From contig NZ_CP091799.1 of the NCBI RefSeq assembly GCF_022024235.1, positions 1,032,001 through 1,096,000 of the forward strand: 64,000 nt of DNA. Reading direction: 5' to 3'. The notes under the pieces were generated by a model that saw only the letters and a list, made by a program, of their open reading frames with translations, was not told the DNA's origin and did not search any database. The stretch is from Segatella baroniae B14 (GTDB taxonomy: Bacteria > Bacteroidota > Bacteroidia > Bacteroidales > Bacteroidaceae). Made by a program: the position numbers and the translations under genes. Below are positions 43,096 to 52,727 of this stretch, piece by piece. How positions within the stretch are numbered: the stretch's first letter is position 1; every line of letters starts with the position of its first letter.

Positions 43096-44361
43096 ATGGA
43101 AAGAACTTGGAGATGGTTTGGCAAGAATGATAAAATTACTCTTGCCATGCTCAAAGAAATTGGTGTAGAAGGTATTGTCACTGCCTTACACGATGTACCT
43201 CTTGGTGAGGTTTGGACTCGTGAAAAAATTCACGATCTAAAGTCATATATTGAGTCTTACGGCATGAGATGGAGTGTGGTTGAATCGTTACCTGTAACTG
43301 AAACTATCAAATATGCAGGTAAAGACCGAGACCAACAGATTGAGGTATATAAAGAAAGTATGCGAAATCTTGCAGCAGAAGGTATTCATACTATTTGTTA
43401 CAACTTTATGCCAGTACTAGACTGGGCTCGTACAGACCTACTCCACGAGAACCCTAATGGCTCAAGCAATCTTTTTTTCAGCATTCCTCAGTTTGCTTAC
43501 TTTGATATCTATATCTTAAAACGTGAAGGAGCAAAGGAAGACTGGGCAAACTTTAAGGTAATTGGCCCTGATGGAAAACCTAATGGTCGTGATATACTTG
43601 CTGAAGTCGAAGAACTAAAAGCGACCATGAACCCAGAAAAAGACCATGCTCTTGTAGAAAATATTGTAATAAAGACTCAGGGATTCGTAAGCGGAAATTT
43701 CAAAGAAGGCGATGAACACCCTGTAGAATTATTCCGTGAGCTATTAGCACTCTATCATGGTATAGATCAGGCACAATTGCGTGAAAACATGAAGTATTTC
43801 TTAAATGCCATCATGCCTGTTTGCGAAGAGTGTGATATATACATGTGCGTTCATCCTGATGATCCTCCATTCCAAATTTTAGGTTTGCCACGCATCGTAA
43901 CCTGTGACGAAGACATTAAGTGGTTCCTCGACGCTGTACCAAACAAACACAATGGCTTGACATTCTGTGCAGGAAGTCTTTCAGCAGGTGCACACAACAA
44001 CGTAGTAGAATTAGCAAAAAAATATGCTGACAGAAGTTGGTTTGTACATCTTCGCAGTTGCCATGTTTTTGAAAACGGTGATTTTACAGAAGCAAGTCAC
44101 TTAGGCGGTAGAGCTGATATTATTGAGCTAACTCGTATTTTTGAACAAGAAGAACAAAAACGCAAAGATAACCCAAACATTGCTCGTTTACCAATGCGTG
44201 TTGACCATGGTATGACTATGTTGGGCGATGAGACCAAAGGCTACAATGCAGGCTACTCTTTCTTGGGCCGTATGTTTGCCATGGGGCAAGTACAAGGTAT
44301 CATAGCCACAGTTGACCGCGAACTAGGAATAAAATACCAGCAGCCAGGCTTCTTCGACTGA
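43096..44361 (+). CDS. uxuA: D-mannonate dehydratase
   Basis: 421 residues (E. coli UxuA is 394). N-terminal RTWRWFGKNDKITLAMLKEI is the family signature; later MCVHPDDPPFQILGLPRIV, GLTFCAGSLSAG and WFVHLRSCHV bring metal-binding His and Cys residues. It turns D-mannonate into 2-keto-3-deoxygluconate in glucuronate breakdown. The fructuronate reductase-like SDR follows 49 bases later. Confidence 0.93.
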   Translation: MERTWRWFGKNDKITLAMLKEIGVEGIVTALHDVPLGEVWTREKIHDLKSYIESYGMRWSVVESLPVTETIKYAGKDRDQQIEVYKESMRNLAAEGIHTICYNFMPVLDWARTDLLHENPNGSSNLFFSIPQFAYFDIYILKREGAKEDWANFKVIGPDGKPNGRDILAEVEELKATMNPEKDHALVENIVIKTQGFVSGNFKEGDEHPVELFRELLALYHGIDQAQLRENMKYFLNAIMPVCEECDIYMCVHPDDPPFQILGLPRIVTCDEDIKWFLDAVPNKHNGLTFCAGSLSAGAHNNVVELAKKYADRSWFVHLRSCHVFENGDFTEASHLGGRADIIELTRIFEQEEQKRKDNPNIARLPMRVDHGMTMLGDETKGYNAGYSFLGRMFAMGQVQGIIATVDRELGIKYQQPGFFD

Positions 44362-44410
44362 TACCTTATTCAAAACGCGAATAAAAAAACAATCATAAGA
44401 AAATAACAAA

Positions 44411-45223
44411 ATGAAAAACTTATTTGACATTAAAGATTATGTAGTAGTCATCACCGGTGGTACTGGCGTTTTAGGCCGTACTATTGCTAAATACTTGGCT
44501 GAACAGGGTGCTAAAATTGCCATTCTTGGACGCAAAGAAGAAGTGGGTAATGAAATCGTAAATGATATTCTGAAAAATGGCGGCGTAGCCAAATTTTATA
44601 AGACAGATGTCATGAACCTGGCTACAGTGGAAAAGAACTGCGAAGATATCATAAACGACTTTGGTAAGGTTGACACTCTACTTAACGCAGCAGGTGGCAA
44701 TATGGCTGGAGCTGTTATCAGTCCTGACCAAACCTTCTTTGACCTTGACACAGACCAATTTCAGCAAGTACTCAACCTTAACCTTACCGGTACAGTTATC
44801 CCAACTCAGGTATTCCTAAAACCTATGGTTAAGCAAGGAAAAGGAAGCATTATCAACTTCTCTAGCATGGCAGCATTCCGCCCTATGACTCGCGTTTGTG
44901 GCTATGCCGCTGCAAAAGCTGGTATCAGCAACTTTACAGCCTATATGGCACATGAGTGTGCACAAAAATTTGGCGAAAAGATTCGCGTTAATGCCATCGC
45001 TCCAGGTTTCTTCATAACAGAACAAAACCGTGCTCTTCTTACTAATCCAGACGGAACCTACACACAGCGTGGCCAAGATGTAATTCGTCAGACTCCATTT
45101 GGTCGTATGGGTAAGCCAGAAGAACTCTGTGGAACAATTCAGTATTTGATGAGCGATGCAGCAGCATTCGTAACAGGTACAGTAGCTGTTGTTGATGGCG
45201 GATTCAATAGTTTTGCTATGTAA
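44411..45223 (+). CDS. SDR oxidoreductase, likely D-mannonate/fructuronate oxidoreductase
   Basis: 270 residues. Rossmann motif VVITGGTGVLGRTIAKYLAE, NAG-equivalent NAAGG, catalytic Ser in INFSSMAAF and YAAAKAG with Tyr and Lys. Its place between uxuA and uxaB indicates it makes the mannonate used by UxuA from fructuronate, doing the job that the unrelated UxuB does in E. coli. This is inferred from context, supported by similar arrangements I recall in Bacteroidetes. Terminator at 45274-45310. Confidence 0.8.
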   Translation: MKNLFDIKDYVVVITGGTGVLGRTIAKYLAEQGAKIAILGRKEEVGNEIVNDILKNGGVAKFYKTDVMNLATVEKNCEDIINDFGKVDTLLNAAGGNMAGAVISPDQTFFDLDTDQFQQVLNLNLTGTVIPTQVFLKPMVKQGKGSIINFSSMAAFRPMTRVCGYAAAKAGISNFTAYMAHECAQKFGEKIRVNAIAPGFFITEQNRALLTNPDGTYTQRGQDVIRQTPFGRMGKPEELCGTIQYLMSDAAAFVTGTVAVVDGGFNSFAM

Positions 45224-45273
45224 TTCTAATACAAACAAGATATAAAAAGACCTAGACCGGCCTTTTCCAAATT

Positions 45274-45310
45274 ATCCCTGATGAATTTGAATAATTCATC
45301 AGGGATTTTT
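45274..45310 (+). terminator. Terminator after uxuA-SDR
   Basis: ATCCCTGATGAATT and AATTCATCAGGGAT pair perfectly (arms from 45274 and to 45306), then a T-run. Confidence 0.85.
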
Positions 45311-45365
45311 ATATCACTTCCATAGAGTTTACGCAAAGGTTTACGGATAGTTTTACGTCTTTTTT

Positions 45366-45397
45366 TTGTTTTAATTCGTGGATTATATATATCTTTG
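45366..45397 (+). promoter_or_regulatory. uxaB promoter
   Basis: TTG at 45366-45368, a 21-base spacer, TATCTTTG at 45390-45397; uxaB is therefore transcribed separately from uxuA. Confidence 0.6.
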
Positions 45398-45438
45398 TAG
45401 ACAGAAATCTAAATCATATAATTGATAAAAAACAAACT

Positions 45439-46920
45439 ATGTCAGAATTAAAATCTTTGAACAAGCGTACTGCTCCTAAGAGCGTAATGCCTGAGAGAAT
45501 TATCCAGTTTGGTGAAGGTAATTTCTTGCGTGCATTTGTAGATTGGATTATCTACAACATGAACCAAAAAACTAATTTTAACTCTTCAGTAGTAGTCGTA
45601 CAGCCTATCGAAAGAGGTATGGTAGATTGGGTTAACGGCCAGGATGGTTTGTATCACGTAAACCTTCAGGGTAAAGAGAACGGTCAACCAGTTAACACTC
45701 TGACTCGTATTGATGTTATCAGCCGCTGTCTTAATCCATATACACAGAATCAGGCTTTCTTGGCACTTGCTGAGCAGCCAGAGATGCGTTTCATCATCAG
45801 TAACACAACTGAAGCAGGTATTGCTTTCGATGATTCTTGTAAATTCACTGACGCTCCAGCTTCTAGCTACCCAGGTAAATTGGTTCAGCTTCTTTTCCAC
45901 CGTTATAAGACATTCAATGGCGATGCAACTAAGGGTATGATTATCATGCCATGTGAGTTGATTTTCTTGAATGGTCACCACTTGAAGGATTGCATTAACA
46001 AGTATATCGAGCTTTGGAAGGGCGATATGGGTGCAGATTACGAAGGCTTCAAAGCATGGTTTACTAACTACTGCTACGTTTGCGCAACATTGGTAGACCG
46101 TATCGTTCCAGGTTTCCCACGTGATACCATCAAAGAAATCCAGGAAAAGATCGGTTACAAAGATAACTTGGTTGTTAAGGCTGAAAGCTTCCACCTTTGG
46201 GTAATCGAGAAGGCTGAGAATATGACAGTAGAGCAGTTGAAGGAAGAATTCCCTGCTGACAAAGCTGGCTTGCACGTTCTCATCACAGATAACGAGAAAC
46301 CATACCATGAGCGTAAGGTTACTTTGTTGAATGGTCCTCACACTGTTCTTTCTCCTGTATCATACTTGAGCGGTGTAGATATCGTACGCGACGCTTGCGA
46401 GCACGAAGTACTTGGTAAGTACATTCACAAGGTACAGTTTGACGAATTGATGCAAACTCTTGACCTTCCAATGGAAGAACTTCAGAAGTTCGCTTCTGAT
46501 GTATTGGAGCGTTTCGAAAACCCATTCGTTGATCACCAGGTAACTTCTATCATGCTTAACTCTTTCCCTAAGTTTGAAACTCGTGACCTTCCAGGTGTTA
46601 AGATTTACTTGGAACGTAAGGGTGAGCTTCCACAGGGCTTGGTATTCGGTCTCGCTGCTATCATCACCTACTATAAGGGTGGCAAGCGTGCTGATGGTGC
46701 TCCTATCGTACCTAACGATGATCAAAAGATTATGGATAAGTTAACTGAACTTTGGGCTACAGGCGATACACAGAAGGTAGCTGAGGGTGTTCTTGCATTC
46801 GACTATGTTTGGAAGGAAGATTTGAATAAGACCGTTCCTGGCTTGACAGAACTCGTAAAGAAAGACCTTGACTTGATTCAGGAAAAGGGTATGCTTGAGG
46901 CTGTTAAGACTATCCTCTAA
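45439..46920 (+). CDS. uxaB: Tagaturonate reductase (altronate oxidoreductase)
   Basis: 493 residues of the mannitol-dehydrogenase-like family. N-terminal ERIIQFGEGNFLRAFVDWI binds NAD; conserved NTTEAGIAF, and KVTLLNGPHTVLSPVSYL with the catalytic Lys and Asn region. It reduces tagaturonate to altronate in galacturonate catabolism, matching pectin use. Codon usage looks more optimised than neighbours (many GGT, CGT, AAG), suggesting high expression. Terminator at 46957-46991. Confidence 0.9.
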   Translation: MSELKSLNKRTAPKSVMPERIIQFGEGNFLRAFVDWIIYNMNQKTNFNSSVVVVQPIERGMVDWVNGQDGLYHVNLQGKENGQPVNTLTRIDVISRCLNPYTQNQAFLALAEQPEMRFIISNTTEAGIAFDDSCKFTDAPASSYPGKLVQLLFHRYKTFNGDATKGMIIMPCELIFLNGHHLKDCINKYIELWKGDMGADYEGFKAWFTNYCYVCATLVDRIVPGFPRDTIKEIQEKIGYKDNLVVKAESFHLWVIEKAENMTVEQLKEEFPADKAGLHVLITDNEKPYHERKVTLLNGPHTVLSPVSYLSGVDIVRDACEHEVLGKYIHKVQFDELMQTLDLPMEELQKFASDVLERFENPFVDHQVTSIMLNSFPKFETRDLPGVKIYLERKGELPQGLVFGLAAIITYYKGGKRADGAPIVPNDDQKIMDKLTELWATGDTQKVAEGVLAFDYVWKEDLNKTVPGLTELVKKDLDLIQEKGMLEAVKTIL

Positions 46921-46956
46921 TCGAATATTTCGACTAATTTCATATACTTATATACA

Positions 46957-46991
46957 GGAGCGGACATCTATAAATGTTCGCTCCTTTTTTT
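46957..46991 (+). terminator. Terminator after uxaB
   Basis: GGAGCGGACAT (46957-46967) and ATGTTCGCTCC (46974-46984) pair with one G-U, then seven T. Confidence 0.88.
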
Positions 46992-47038
46992 ACACTATTA
47001 CAATTATCTTTAGATGTATCACCTTTTATAAAATACAT

Positions 47039-47740
47039 ATGAAAAAGAATTTTTTGTTCACACTCTTTCTCGGCATTTGTATGAGCATTCATGCACAAAA
47101 TTGTAAAATGAACAATCATACAGGTAAGGATGAAACAAAACCTTGCTGCATGATCAAAAAAATGCAAAATGGTATATATACAGCTCAACATAATGCTAAA
47201 CTCCTAAAAGAAGCCGAAACATGGATGAAATCAGGTGCTTGGCGCAATGGCTATTTCAGAGCCGATCCACACATGAGCGTAAATGCTGTAGAATTTTATC
47301 AGCAATATAAGAAGAATCCGGATCAATGGAAAGCTCTCTTCAATTGGCTAAAAAATACAAACCTTTATGCTATCAGTAAAGGAAAACATCCTATCGAGGG
47401 AACATCACTTGTTGCAAGTGTGGAAGACAGTGAGAATGGAGCACTAGAAAAAAGACAGAGTGAAAGTCATCGTAAACGTATCGATTTCCAGTTTGCTGTC
47501 AAAGGAACTGAACGATTTGGTATCATCGAACACCAATCAAGTTCACCCATCAAGCCATACGATGAGAAAAAAGATGTAATACACTATAAATACGATAAGG
47601 AAAAAGCATTATTCTTTGACAGTACCCCTGACAAATTTTTCATATTCTTCCCAGGAGACTGGCACATTGCCAAAGTCATGAATGACACGCAAGATCAAAA
47701 CATTCGTGTAATCGTTATTAAAGTGGATTACAAAGAATAG
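47039..47740 (+). CDS. Exported YhcH/YiaL (DUF386) protein
   Basis: 233 residues from the ATG at 47039; a longer frame that begins within uxaB is rejected. The signal peptide ends near IHAQ (residue 19). The cupin-like DUF386 fold is visible: HRKRIDFQFAVKGTERFG, DSTPDKFFIFFPGDWHIAKV with metal-binding His. Cytoplasmic relatives act on sialic acid or uronate anomers; here the enzyme would act in the periplasm. Adjacent to the uronate genes. Confidence 0.8.
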   Translation: MKKNFLFTLFLGICMSIHAQNCKMNNHTGKDETKPCCMIKKMQNGIYTAQHNAKLLKEAETWMKSGAWRNGYFRADPHMSVNAVEFYQQYKKNPDQWKALFNWLKNTNLYAISKGKHPIEGTSLVASVEDSENGALEKRQSESHRKRIDFQFAVKGTERFGIIEHQSSSPIKPYDEKKDVIHYKYDKEKALFFDSTPDKFFIFFPGDWHIAKVMNDTQDQNIRVIVIKVDYKE

Positions 47741-47760
47741 GTTCTTCAAAGAAAAAAAAT

Positions 47761-47795
47761 AAAAATCGCTAATGGGAAAAACATTAGCGATTTTT
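47761..47795. terminator. Bidirectional terminator containing the MFS stop codon
   Basis: AAAAATCGCTAATG (47761-47774) pairs with CATTAGCGATTTTT (47782-47795). The right arm encodes the final residues and stop of the MFS gene on the minus strand. Confidence 0.82.
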
Positions 47796-48956
47796 ATTTT
47801 TCATATACCAAGGATGCAATATGAAATTATATATTATCAGTGTTATTACAGCAAAACTTACACCCACTGACAAAATGAGTCTCGTTGAAGACAATATGGA
47901 ATATCCTCCAAAAAGACCTAAAGCAATTCCAAACTCCCAAGCTAGAAAAAACATACTTTGACTACTTCCCCTTTGACAATGTTTGCTTAATTTTATAAAG
48001 AACAACAAAAAGCGAGAACCAATAATACCAAGGCCAAAGCCCGTCAAAACAGGAGCTATGCGATATGCCATAGAATCCGGATGAAATAAGAGCAATAAAA
48101 ACGCTGATGAAATGGCTATCAATCCACTAATAGCTTCACTTTTAAGCTCTGCATTAACAAAAACAAATCGCTCTGCCAATAAAGCCAAAAGAAATCCTAC
48201 CATAAGCATACCATAAAAAGAAGTAGTCGTTATTGTAGAAAACATGAGCCCCATTGTTGCAGTAACCAGCATAGTAACTAAAAACAAAGGTATTGCATTA
48301 GGCAGAAAGAAACGGTCCAAAGAGAATATACTCAGATTCTCACCTGGTGCTTTGAATGGGAACTTAACCAGACTCATAAGAAACAAAGAAGCTACTGCAC
48401 ATCCAATAGCCACAACAAGCAGAGTATTATAATCTAACTTATGAAGTATCGCAAACCCAACTACAGGACCGATAGACATTGCCATACGAGAGAACCAAGC
48501 CGTAGCATGATTAGCCTCTGTACGCTGAAAAGACTCACAAATATCTATAATCAGTGTACTAGTCATAACCATTGTGGCAAGTCCATAACAAGCGCCCATA
48601 AATAGACGCAATCCCAAATATATATAATAATCCAATCGATTAGCTGGTGTCGTGTCTTGGTAATACAACCCTGCAATAGATATAATAACTCCTAAAATGG
48701 CCAGCTGACAAACTCTATTTCGGCGATGCACCTGAACCCATCGAGACATGAACCCACCGAAAAGGAATATGCCGATTCCAAAAACACCCATGACCATACC
48801 GACCTGCCAACGAGAATAATCATTGGCAATCATGTTAAAAGGAATACCTACCATAAGCATATAAACACTTACAGAAAGTAAAAGATTTGCTAGAGTAAGC
48901 TTCCAGAAATCGTTGTGCCAAAGGTTAATATGAATCGGCGTATTCTGTGTATCCAT
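47784..48956 (-). CDS. MFS transporter
   Basis: 390 residues with 12 hydrophobic segments. The cytoplasmic loop between helices 2 and 3 reads GGFMSRWVQVHRRNRV, a variant of the MFS-A motif, and helix 1 contains LANLLLSVSVYMLMVGIPF. It starts three bases after panB stops, so it is co-transcribed; export or import of a pantothenate-related compound is a guess only. Drug or sugar efflux cannot be ruled out. Confidence 0.8.
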   Translation of the reverse strand: MDTQNTPIHINLWHNDFWKLTLANLLLSVSVYMLMVGIPFNMIANDYSRWQVGMVMGVFGIGIFLFGGFMSRWVQVHRRNRVCQLAILGVIISIAGLYYQDTTPANRLDYYIYLGLRLFMGACYGLATMVMTSTLIIDICESFQRTEANHATAWFSRMAMSIGPVVGFAILHKLDYNTLLVVAIGCAVASLFLMSLVKFPFKAPGENLSIFSLDRFFLPNAIPLFLVTMLVTATMGLMFSTITTTSFYGMLMVGFLLALLAERFVFVNAELKSEAISGLIAISSAFLLLLFHPDSMAYRIAPVLTGFGLGIIGSRFLLFFIKLSKHCQRGSSQSMFFLAWEFGIALGLFGGYSILSSTRLILSVGVSFAVITLIIYNFILHPWYMKNKNR

Positions 48957-48959
48957 ATA

Positions 48960-49778
48960 TTAATAACTTTCGTTCTCGTTAGGGAAGGAAACATCCTTAA
49001 CACACTTAATATAATCTTGTACACCTTTTGTCATTTCCTGATTTACATTTGCAAAATGACGAAGGAATTTTGGTTTGAAGCCTTGAGTCATTCCAAGTGC
49101 ATCGGCATACACAAGTACCTGACCATCCGTGCCATTTCCTGCACCTATACCAATTGTTGCAGCCTTAACACTACGAGTTACCTCTGCAGCCAATTTCGCA
49201 GGAACTTTTTCAAGAGTGATGCCAAAAACACCAGCCTCGTCTAGAGCTTTAGCATCTGCCAACAATTTAGCAGCCTCAGCTTCTTCCTTAGCACGAAGGC
49301 CATAACCACCAAATTTATGTATACTCTGTGGAGTTAATCCTAGATGACCCATCACAGGAATTCCAGCATCAACAATAGCTTTAACTGTATCAGCTATTTC
49401 TATACCACCTTCCATTTTAAGAGCATCTACTCCACTTTCTTTCATCATGCGAATAGCATTGCGTACACCATCTTCACGACTTATCTGATAACTGCCGAAA
49501 GGCATATCGCATAATACTAAACAATGGTTACAAGCGCGAGCTACCGAGCGTGCATGATATATCATCTGATCTACGGTTATAGGAATCGTATCCGCATTAC
49601 CAGCCATCACGTTAGAGGCTGAATCTCCAATTAAAATACTGTCTATACCAGCAGCATCAATGATTCCAGCCGTAGTATAGTCATAGGCGGTTAACATCGT
49701 AATTTTCTCACCGGCCTCTTTCATCTCCAAGAAAGTCTTTGCGGTGATTTTCTTTTTATCAGTTGTTAAATATCCCAT
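48960..49778 (-). CDS. panB: 3-methyl-2-oxobutanoate hydroxymethyltransferase
   Basis: 272 residues, full length. Signatures: MLTAYDYTTAGIIDAAGIDS, ILIGDSASNVMAGNADT, CDMPFGSYQ, MEGGIEIADTV and GHLGLTPQSIHKFGGYG. It adds a hydroxymethyl group to alpha-ketoisovalerate, the first pantothenate step. The promoter TACCTTTG is at 49835-49828. panC is not in the window. Confidence 0.95.
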   Translation of the reverse strand: MGYLTTDKKKITAKTFLEMKEAGEKITMLTAYDYTTAGIIDAAGIDSILIGDSASNVMAGNADTIPITVDQMIYHARSVARACNHCLVLCDMPFGSYQISREDGVRNAIRMMKESGVDALKMEGGIEIADTVKAIVDAGIPVMGHLGLTPQSIHKFGGYGLRAKEEAEAAKLLADAKALDEAGVFGITLEKVPAKLAAEVTRSVKAATIGIGAGNGTDGQVLVYADALGMTQGFKPKFLRHFANVNQEMTKGVQDYIKCVKDVSFPNENESY

Positions 49779-49827
49779 TTTAAATGTTTATAAAATTTTA
49801 CTTGTTCCATTTTTACGAAACCTCGTG

Positions 49828-49835
49828 CAAAGGTA
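49828..49835 (-). promoter_or_regulatory. -7 box of panB
   Basis: TACCTTTG on the minus strand, 49 bases before the panB start codon. Confidence 0.5.
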
Positions 49836-49842
49836 CGCTAAA

Positions 49843-50496
49843 TTATTGAATTGGAGTAATGCTTGCAATTATTTTTTGCAAGTTAATACCTTGGTAATCA
49901 TCTAAGACAGCATCACAGTATGACTGAATTGCCTCTTGGGAATTAGTGGTTGCCAAACCTATAACTGGCATATGTGCAGCACGTACAGCTTTTAGTCCAT
50001 TGAAGCTATCTTCGAAACCAATACACTGATCAGGACGAAGGCCAAATACAGCCGCACCTTTTAAATAACAATCAGGATCTGGTTTACTCGCAGAAAAATC
50101 TTCACTGGTAAGAATACGATCAAACAGTTGTTGAAATTCAGGATGAGAACGATATACATTTCTCATTTTCTCTTGATTGCTACTTGTTACAACAGCTGTT
50201 TTCAGACCATTTGCTCTTAAATCAGTTATAAACTCTTCGAAGCCGGTTACATATTGGTACTTCATACCTTTCTCATACGCATTAAGTGCTTCTACAATCT
50301 CAGCCTGAATTTGAGACATGCCCCCAAAGTACTGATCAAAAATTTGAACAAGAGTTTGTCCCTTAAATTTATTCCACAATTCAGGTATATCCGGACGATA
50401 TTTTTCACACATACTACGCCAAAATATAGTATATTGAGGTTCTGTGTCAAATACTACCCCATCCAAATCAAATAATGCGGCTTGATATTTATTCAT
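49843..50496 (-). CDS. HAD hydrolase, beta-phosphoglucomutase-like
   Basis: 217 residues. HAD motif I FDLDGVVFDTEP with nucleophile Asp, motif II TAVVTSSNQEKM, motif III Lys in SKPDPDCYLKGA and motif IV GFEDSFNGLKAV. The alpha-helical cap follows motif I, as in beta-phosphoglucomutases and sugar phosphatases. Cytoplasmic; substrate not determinable. Confidence 0.85.
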   Translation of the reverse strand: MNKYQAALFDLDGVVFDTEPQYTIFWRSMCEKYRPDIPELWNKFKGQTLVQIFDQYFGGMSQIQAEIVEALNAYEKGMKYQYVTGFEEFITDLRANGLKTAVVTSSNQEKMRNVYRSHPEFQQLFDRILTSEDFSASKPDPDCYLKGAAVFGLRPDQCIGFEDSFNGLKAVRAAHMPVIGLATTNSQEAIQSYCDAVLDDYQGINLQKIIASITPIQ

Positions 50497-50537
50497 CTTA
50501 TCCTAAGTTTACTTTTACCTTATTATTTATAAATCGA

Positions 50538-50569
50538 TTGCAAAGTTACTGAAAAAAGTTGTATCTTTG
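50538..50569. promoter_or_regulatory. Divergent promoters, HAD gene and DUF3298-like lipoprotein
   Basis: Plus strand: TTG 50538-50540, 21 bases, TATCTTTG 50562-50569 for the lipoprotein. Minus strand: TAACTTTG 50548-50541 for the HAD gene. The two promoters overlap. Confidence 0.6.
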
Positions 50570-50586
50570 CACTAAATTTGGTATAA

Positions 50587-51405
50587 ATGAAGCGGAAGAT
50601 TTGCACATCTTGGTTAATTTGGACTATTGCATGGCTTATTTTAGGAGCATGTAAGAGCAAAAGAAATATTTACGATGCTACCGACATCTCTTTTGAAAAT
50701 GTTATCGTAGATACTACTTTAGCCCTGTTACCAGAACAACAGAAACAAACACCCTGTTGCAATATCCATATAGACATGTTGATGGCAAAGGGGGGGTATG
50801 CTGACAAAATTAATAACAAACTGATGCGATGTGGTATTCTATCTCCCGATTATTTGAGAGAAACATCTCACCGACTAACCCCTATACAAAAATTGAGAAT
50901 ATTTGTAGACAGATACCTTCAAGATTATCGCTCAAATTTCTCTACAATGTATAGACATGATATGAAACATGCGAATATGTATCAGGCAAAATATCATATC
51001 ATAACACAGGTACAAAGTAAAGCCAAATATGTACTAAACTATATAGCCGACATTGAAGTTCAACTGGGAAGTAATGAAGTTACACACCTAACTCTTATAA
51101 GAAACTTTGATAGCCGTAATGGTAATATGTATCATCTATCCGACCTCTTTGTGCCCGGCTATAACAACAGATTAAAAGATTTGATTACCAAGTCCTTATG
51201 CAAATATATTAAAGTAAAAGATATTAATGAACTTCATCAAAAAATGATATTTGCAAATGGAGATGTATATGCACCAGATAATTATATTATAGGCGAAAAA
51301 CAAATCGAATTTATATATCAGACAGGTGAAATAGCTCCACAAGAAATGGGACAAATTCGGATAAAAATAGATCAGGATGATCTTAAAAGCATAACAAGAA
51401 AATAG
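50587..51405 (+). CDS. Lipoprotein with DUF3298-like domain
   Basis: 272 residues. Lipobox ILGAC (Cys22). The C-terminal half NMYHLSDLFVPGYNNRLKDL and NYIIGEKQIEFIYQTGEIAP matches the RsiV/DUF3298 pattern found in envelope proteins and anti-sigma factors. Here no transmembrane segment beyond the signal is seen, so it is an envelope lipoprotein of unknown role. rsmG follows 33 bases later. Confidence 0.75.
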   Translation: MKRKICTSWLIWTIAWLILGACKSKRNIYDATDISFENVIVDTTLALLPEQQKQTPCCNIHIDMLMAKGGYADKINNKLMRCGILSPDYLRETSHRLTPIQKLRIFVDRYLQDYRSNFSTMYRHDMKHANMYQAKYHIITQVQSKAKYVLNYIADIEVQLGSNEVTHLTLIRNFDSRNGNMYHLSDLFVPGYNNRLKDLITKSLCKYIKVKDINELHQKMIFANGDVYAPDNYIIGEKQIEFIYQTGEIAPQEMGQIRIKIDQDDLKSITRK

Positions 51406-51438
51406 AACAAGAATAAAATAACAAATACATATAGAACA

Positions 51439-52065
51439 ATGATAGAAATTATAACAAAATATTTTCCAAAACTAACTGACACTCAGAAGAGTCAGTTGGA
51501 ACAGTTGGATGAACTTTATCGTGACTGGAATAGTAAAATCAATGTGATATCACGTAAAGATATCGACAACCTTTATGAGCATCATGTGCTACATAGTTTA
51601 GCAATAGCCAAATACATTAATTTCAAATCTGGCACGAAAGTACTAGACTTTGGTACAGGAGGTGGATTTCCGGGTATTCCTTTAGCAATACTCTTCCCTG
51701 AAGTAAAATTCCGTCTTATAGATGGTACAGGAAAGAAAATTCGAGTAGCAACAGAAGTTGCAAATGCAATAGGGCTTAAAAATGTAGATGCTGTACACCT
51801 GAGAGGAGAAGAGGAAAAAGGAAAATATGACTTTGTTGTAAGTAGAGCTGTTATGCCTCTACCCGACTTGATGAAGATTATTAAAAAGAATTTTGCCAAA
51901 GAACAGCATAATGCTCTACCTAATGGTGTCATTGTATTAAAAGGTGGCGATCTTACAGAAGAACTAAAACCATACTGTAAGTCTGCAGACGTTACATCTT
52001 TAGACAGTCTGTTCGAAGAAGAATGGTTTAAGGAAGACAAAAAACTTATTTACGTTCCTGCCTAA
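51439..52065 (+). CDS. rsmG: 16S rRNA (guanine527-N7)-methyltransferase
   Basis: 208 residues. N-terminal DELYRDWNSKINVISRKDID and the SAM motif VLDFGTGGGFPGIPLAI are diagnostic for RsmG/GidB, which methylates G527 near the decoding site. Next gene begins 12 bases later; an operon with the MBL hydrolase and ruvC is likely. Confidence 0.94.
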   Translation: MIEIITKYFPKLTDTQKSQLEQLDELYRDWNSKINVISRKDIDNLYEHHVLHSLAIAKYINFKSGTKVLDFGTGGGFPGIPLAILFPEVKFRLIDGTGKKIRVATEVANAIGLKNVDAVHLRGEEEKGKYDFVVSRAVMPLPDLMKIIKKNFAKEQHNALPNGVIVLKGGDLTEELKPYCKSADVTSLDSLFEEEWFKEDKKLIYVPA

Positions 52066-52077
52066 AAAAGAAAAGCT

Positions 52078-52722
52078 ATGCTAAAAATACAAAGATTTGC
52101 TTGCAATATGCTTAATGAAAATTGCTATGTAGCAAGTGATGAAACTAAGGAATGCATCATCGTTGACTGTGGTGCATATTATCCGGAAGAACGACAGGCT
52201 ATTGTTGATTATATCAATAATAATCAACTTATACCCAAACATCTCATTTGTACCCATGGACACTTAGACCACAATATGGGGAATGATACCATTTTCGAAC
52301 AATATGGCCTGAAACCAGAATGTTCTGCAGGCGATGAGGAATACATTGTTGACTTAAAGAAACAAGGTATAGAGATGTTTGGCATAGAGTTGAATAATCA
52401 ATTTCCACCTGTTGACCATTTTTTTGAAGAAAATGAAACCATCAACTTTGGTACTCATCACCTAAGAATTATTGCAACTCCTGGCCATAGCCGTGGTAGC
52501 GTCACTTTTATCGATGACGAAGAACATATAGCTTTTACTGGCGACACGCTATTTAATCATAGCATTGGTAGAACTGATTTTAAAGGTGGAAGTATGTTTG
52601 CTATGATCAACAGTTTGAGACTATTAGCTCAACTGCCAGATAATACTAGAATTCTGCCTGGCCATGGTACAGAGACGACTATCGGTAATGAGGTTGGCGG
52701 CAATCCATATATGGACAGATAA
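52078..52722 (+). CDS. Metallo-beta-lactamase-fold hydrolase (GloB-like)
   Basis: 214 residues. Metal motif THGHLDHN, then a second His in [10 protein letters not shown], bridging Asp in [13 protein letters not shown], and C-terminal His in LPGHGTETT. This is the glyoxalase-II-like subgroup; without the C-terminal glutathione-binding domain it probably hydrolyses a small thioester. Confidence 0.87.
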   Translation: MLKIQRFACNMLNENCYVASDETKECIIVDCGAYYPEERQAIVDYINNNQLIPKHLICTHGHLDHNMGNDTIFEQYGLKPECSAGDEEYIVDLKKQGIEMFGIELNNQFPPVDHFFEENETINFGTHHLRIIATPGHSRGSVTFIDDEEHIAFTGDTLFNHSIGRTDFKGGSMFAMINSLRLLAQLPDNTRILPGHGTETTIGNEVGGNPYMDR

Positions 52723-52727
52723 ACAAT

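Noticed and set aside
45586..46341. 251-codon ORF antisense to uxaB
   Set aside because: A shadow of the strongly codon-biased uxaB gene; no motif.
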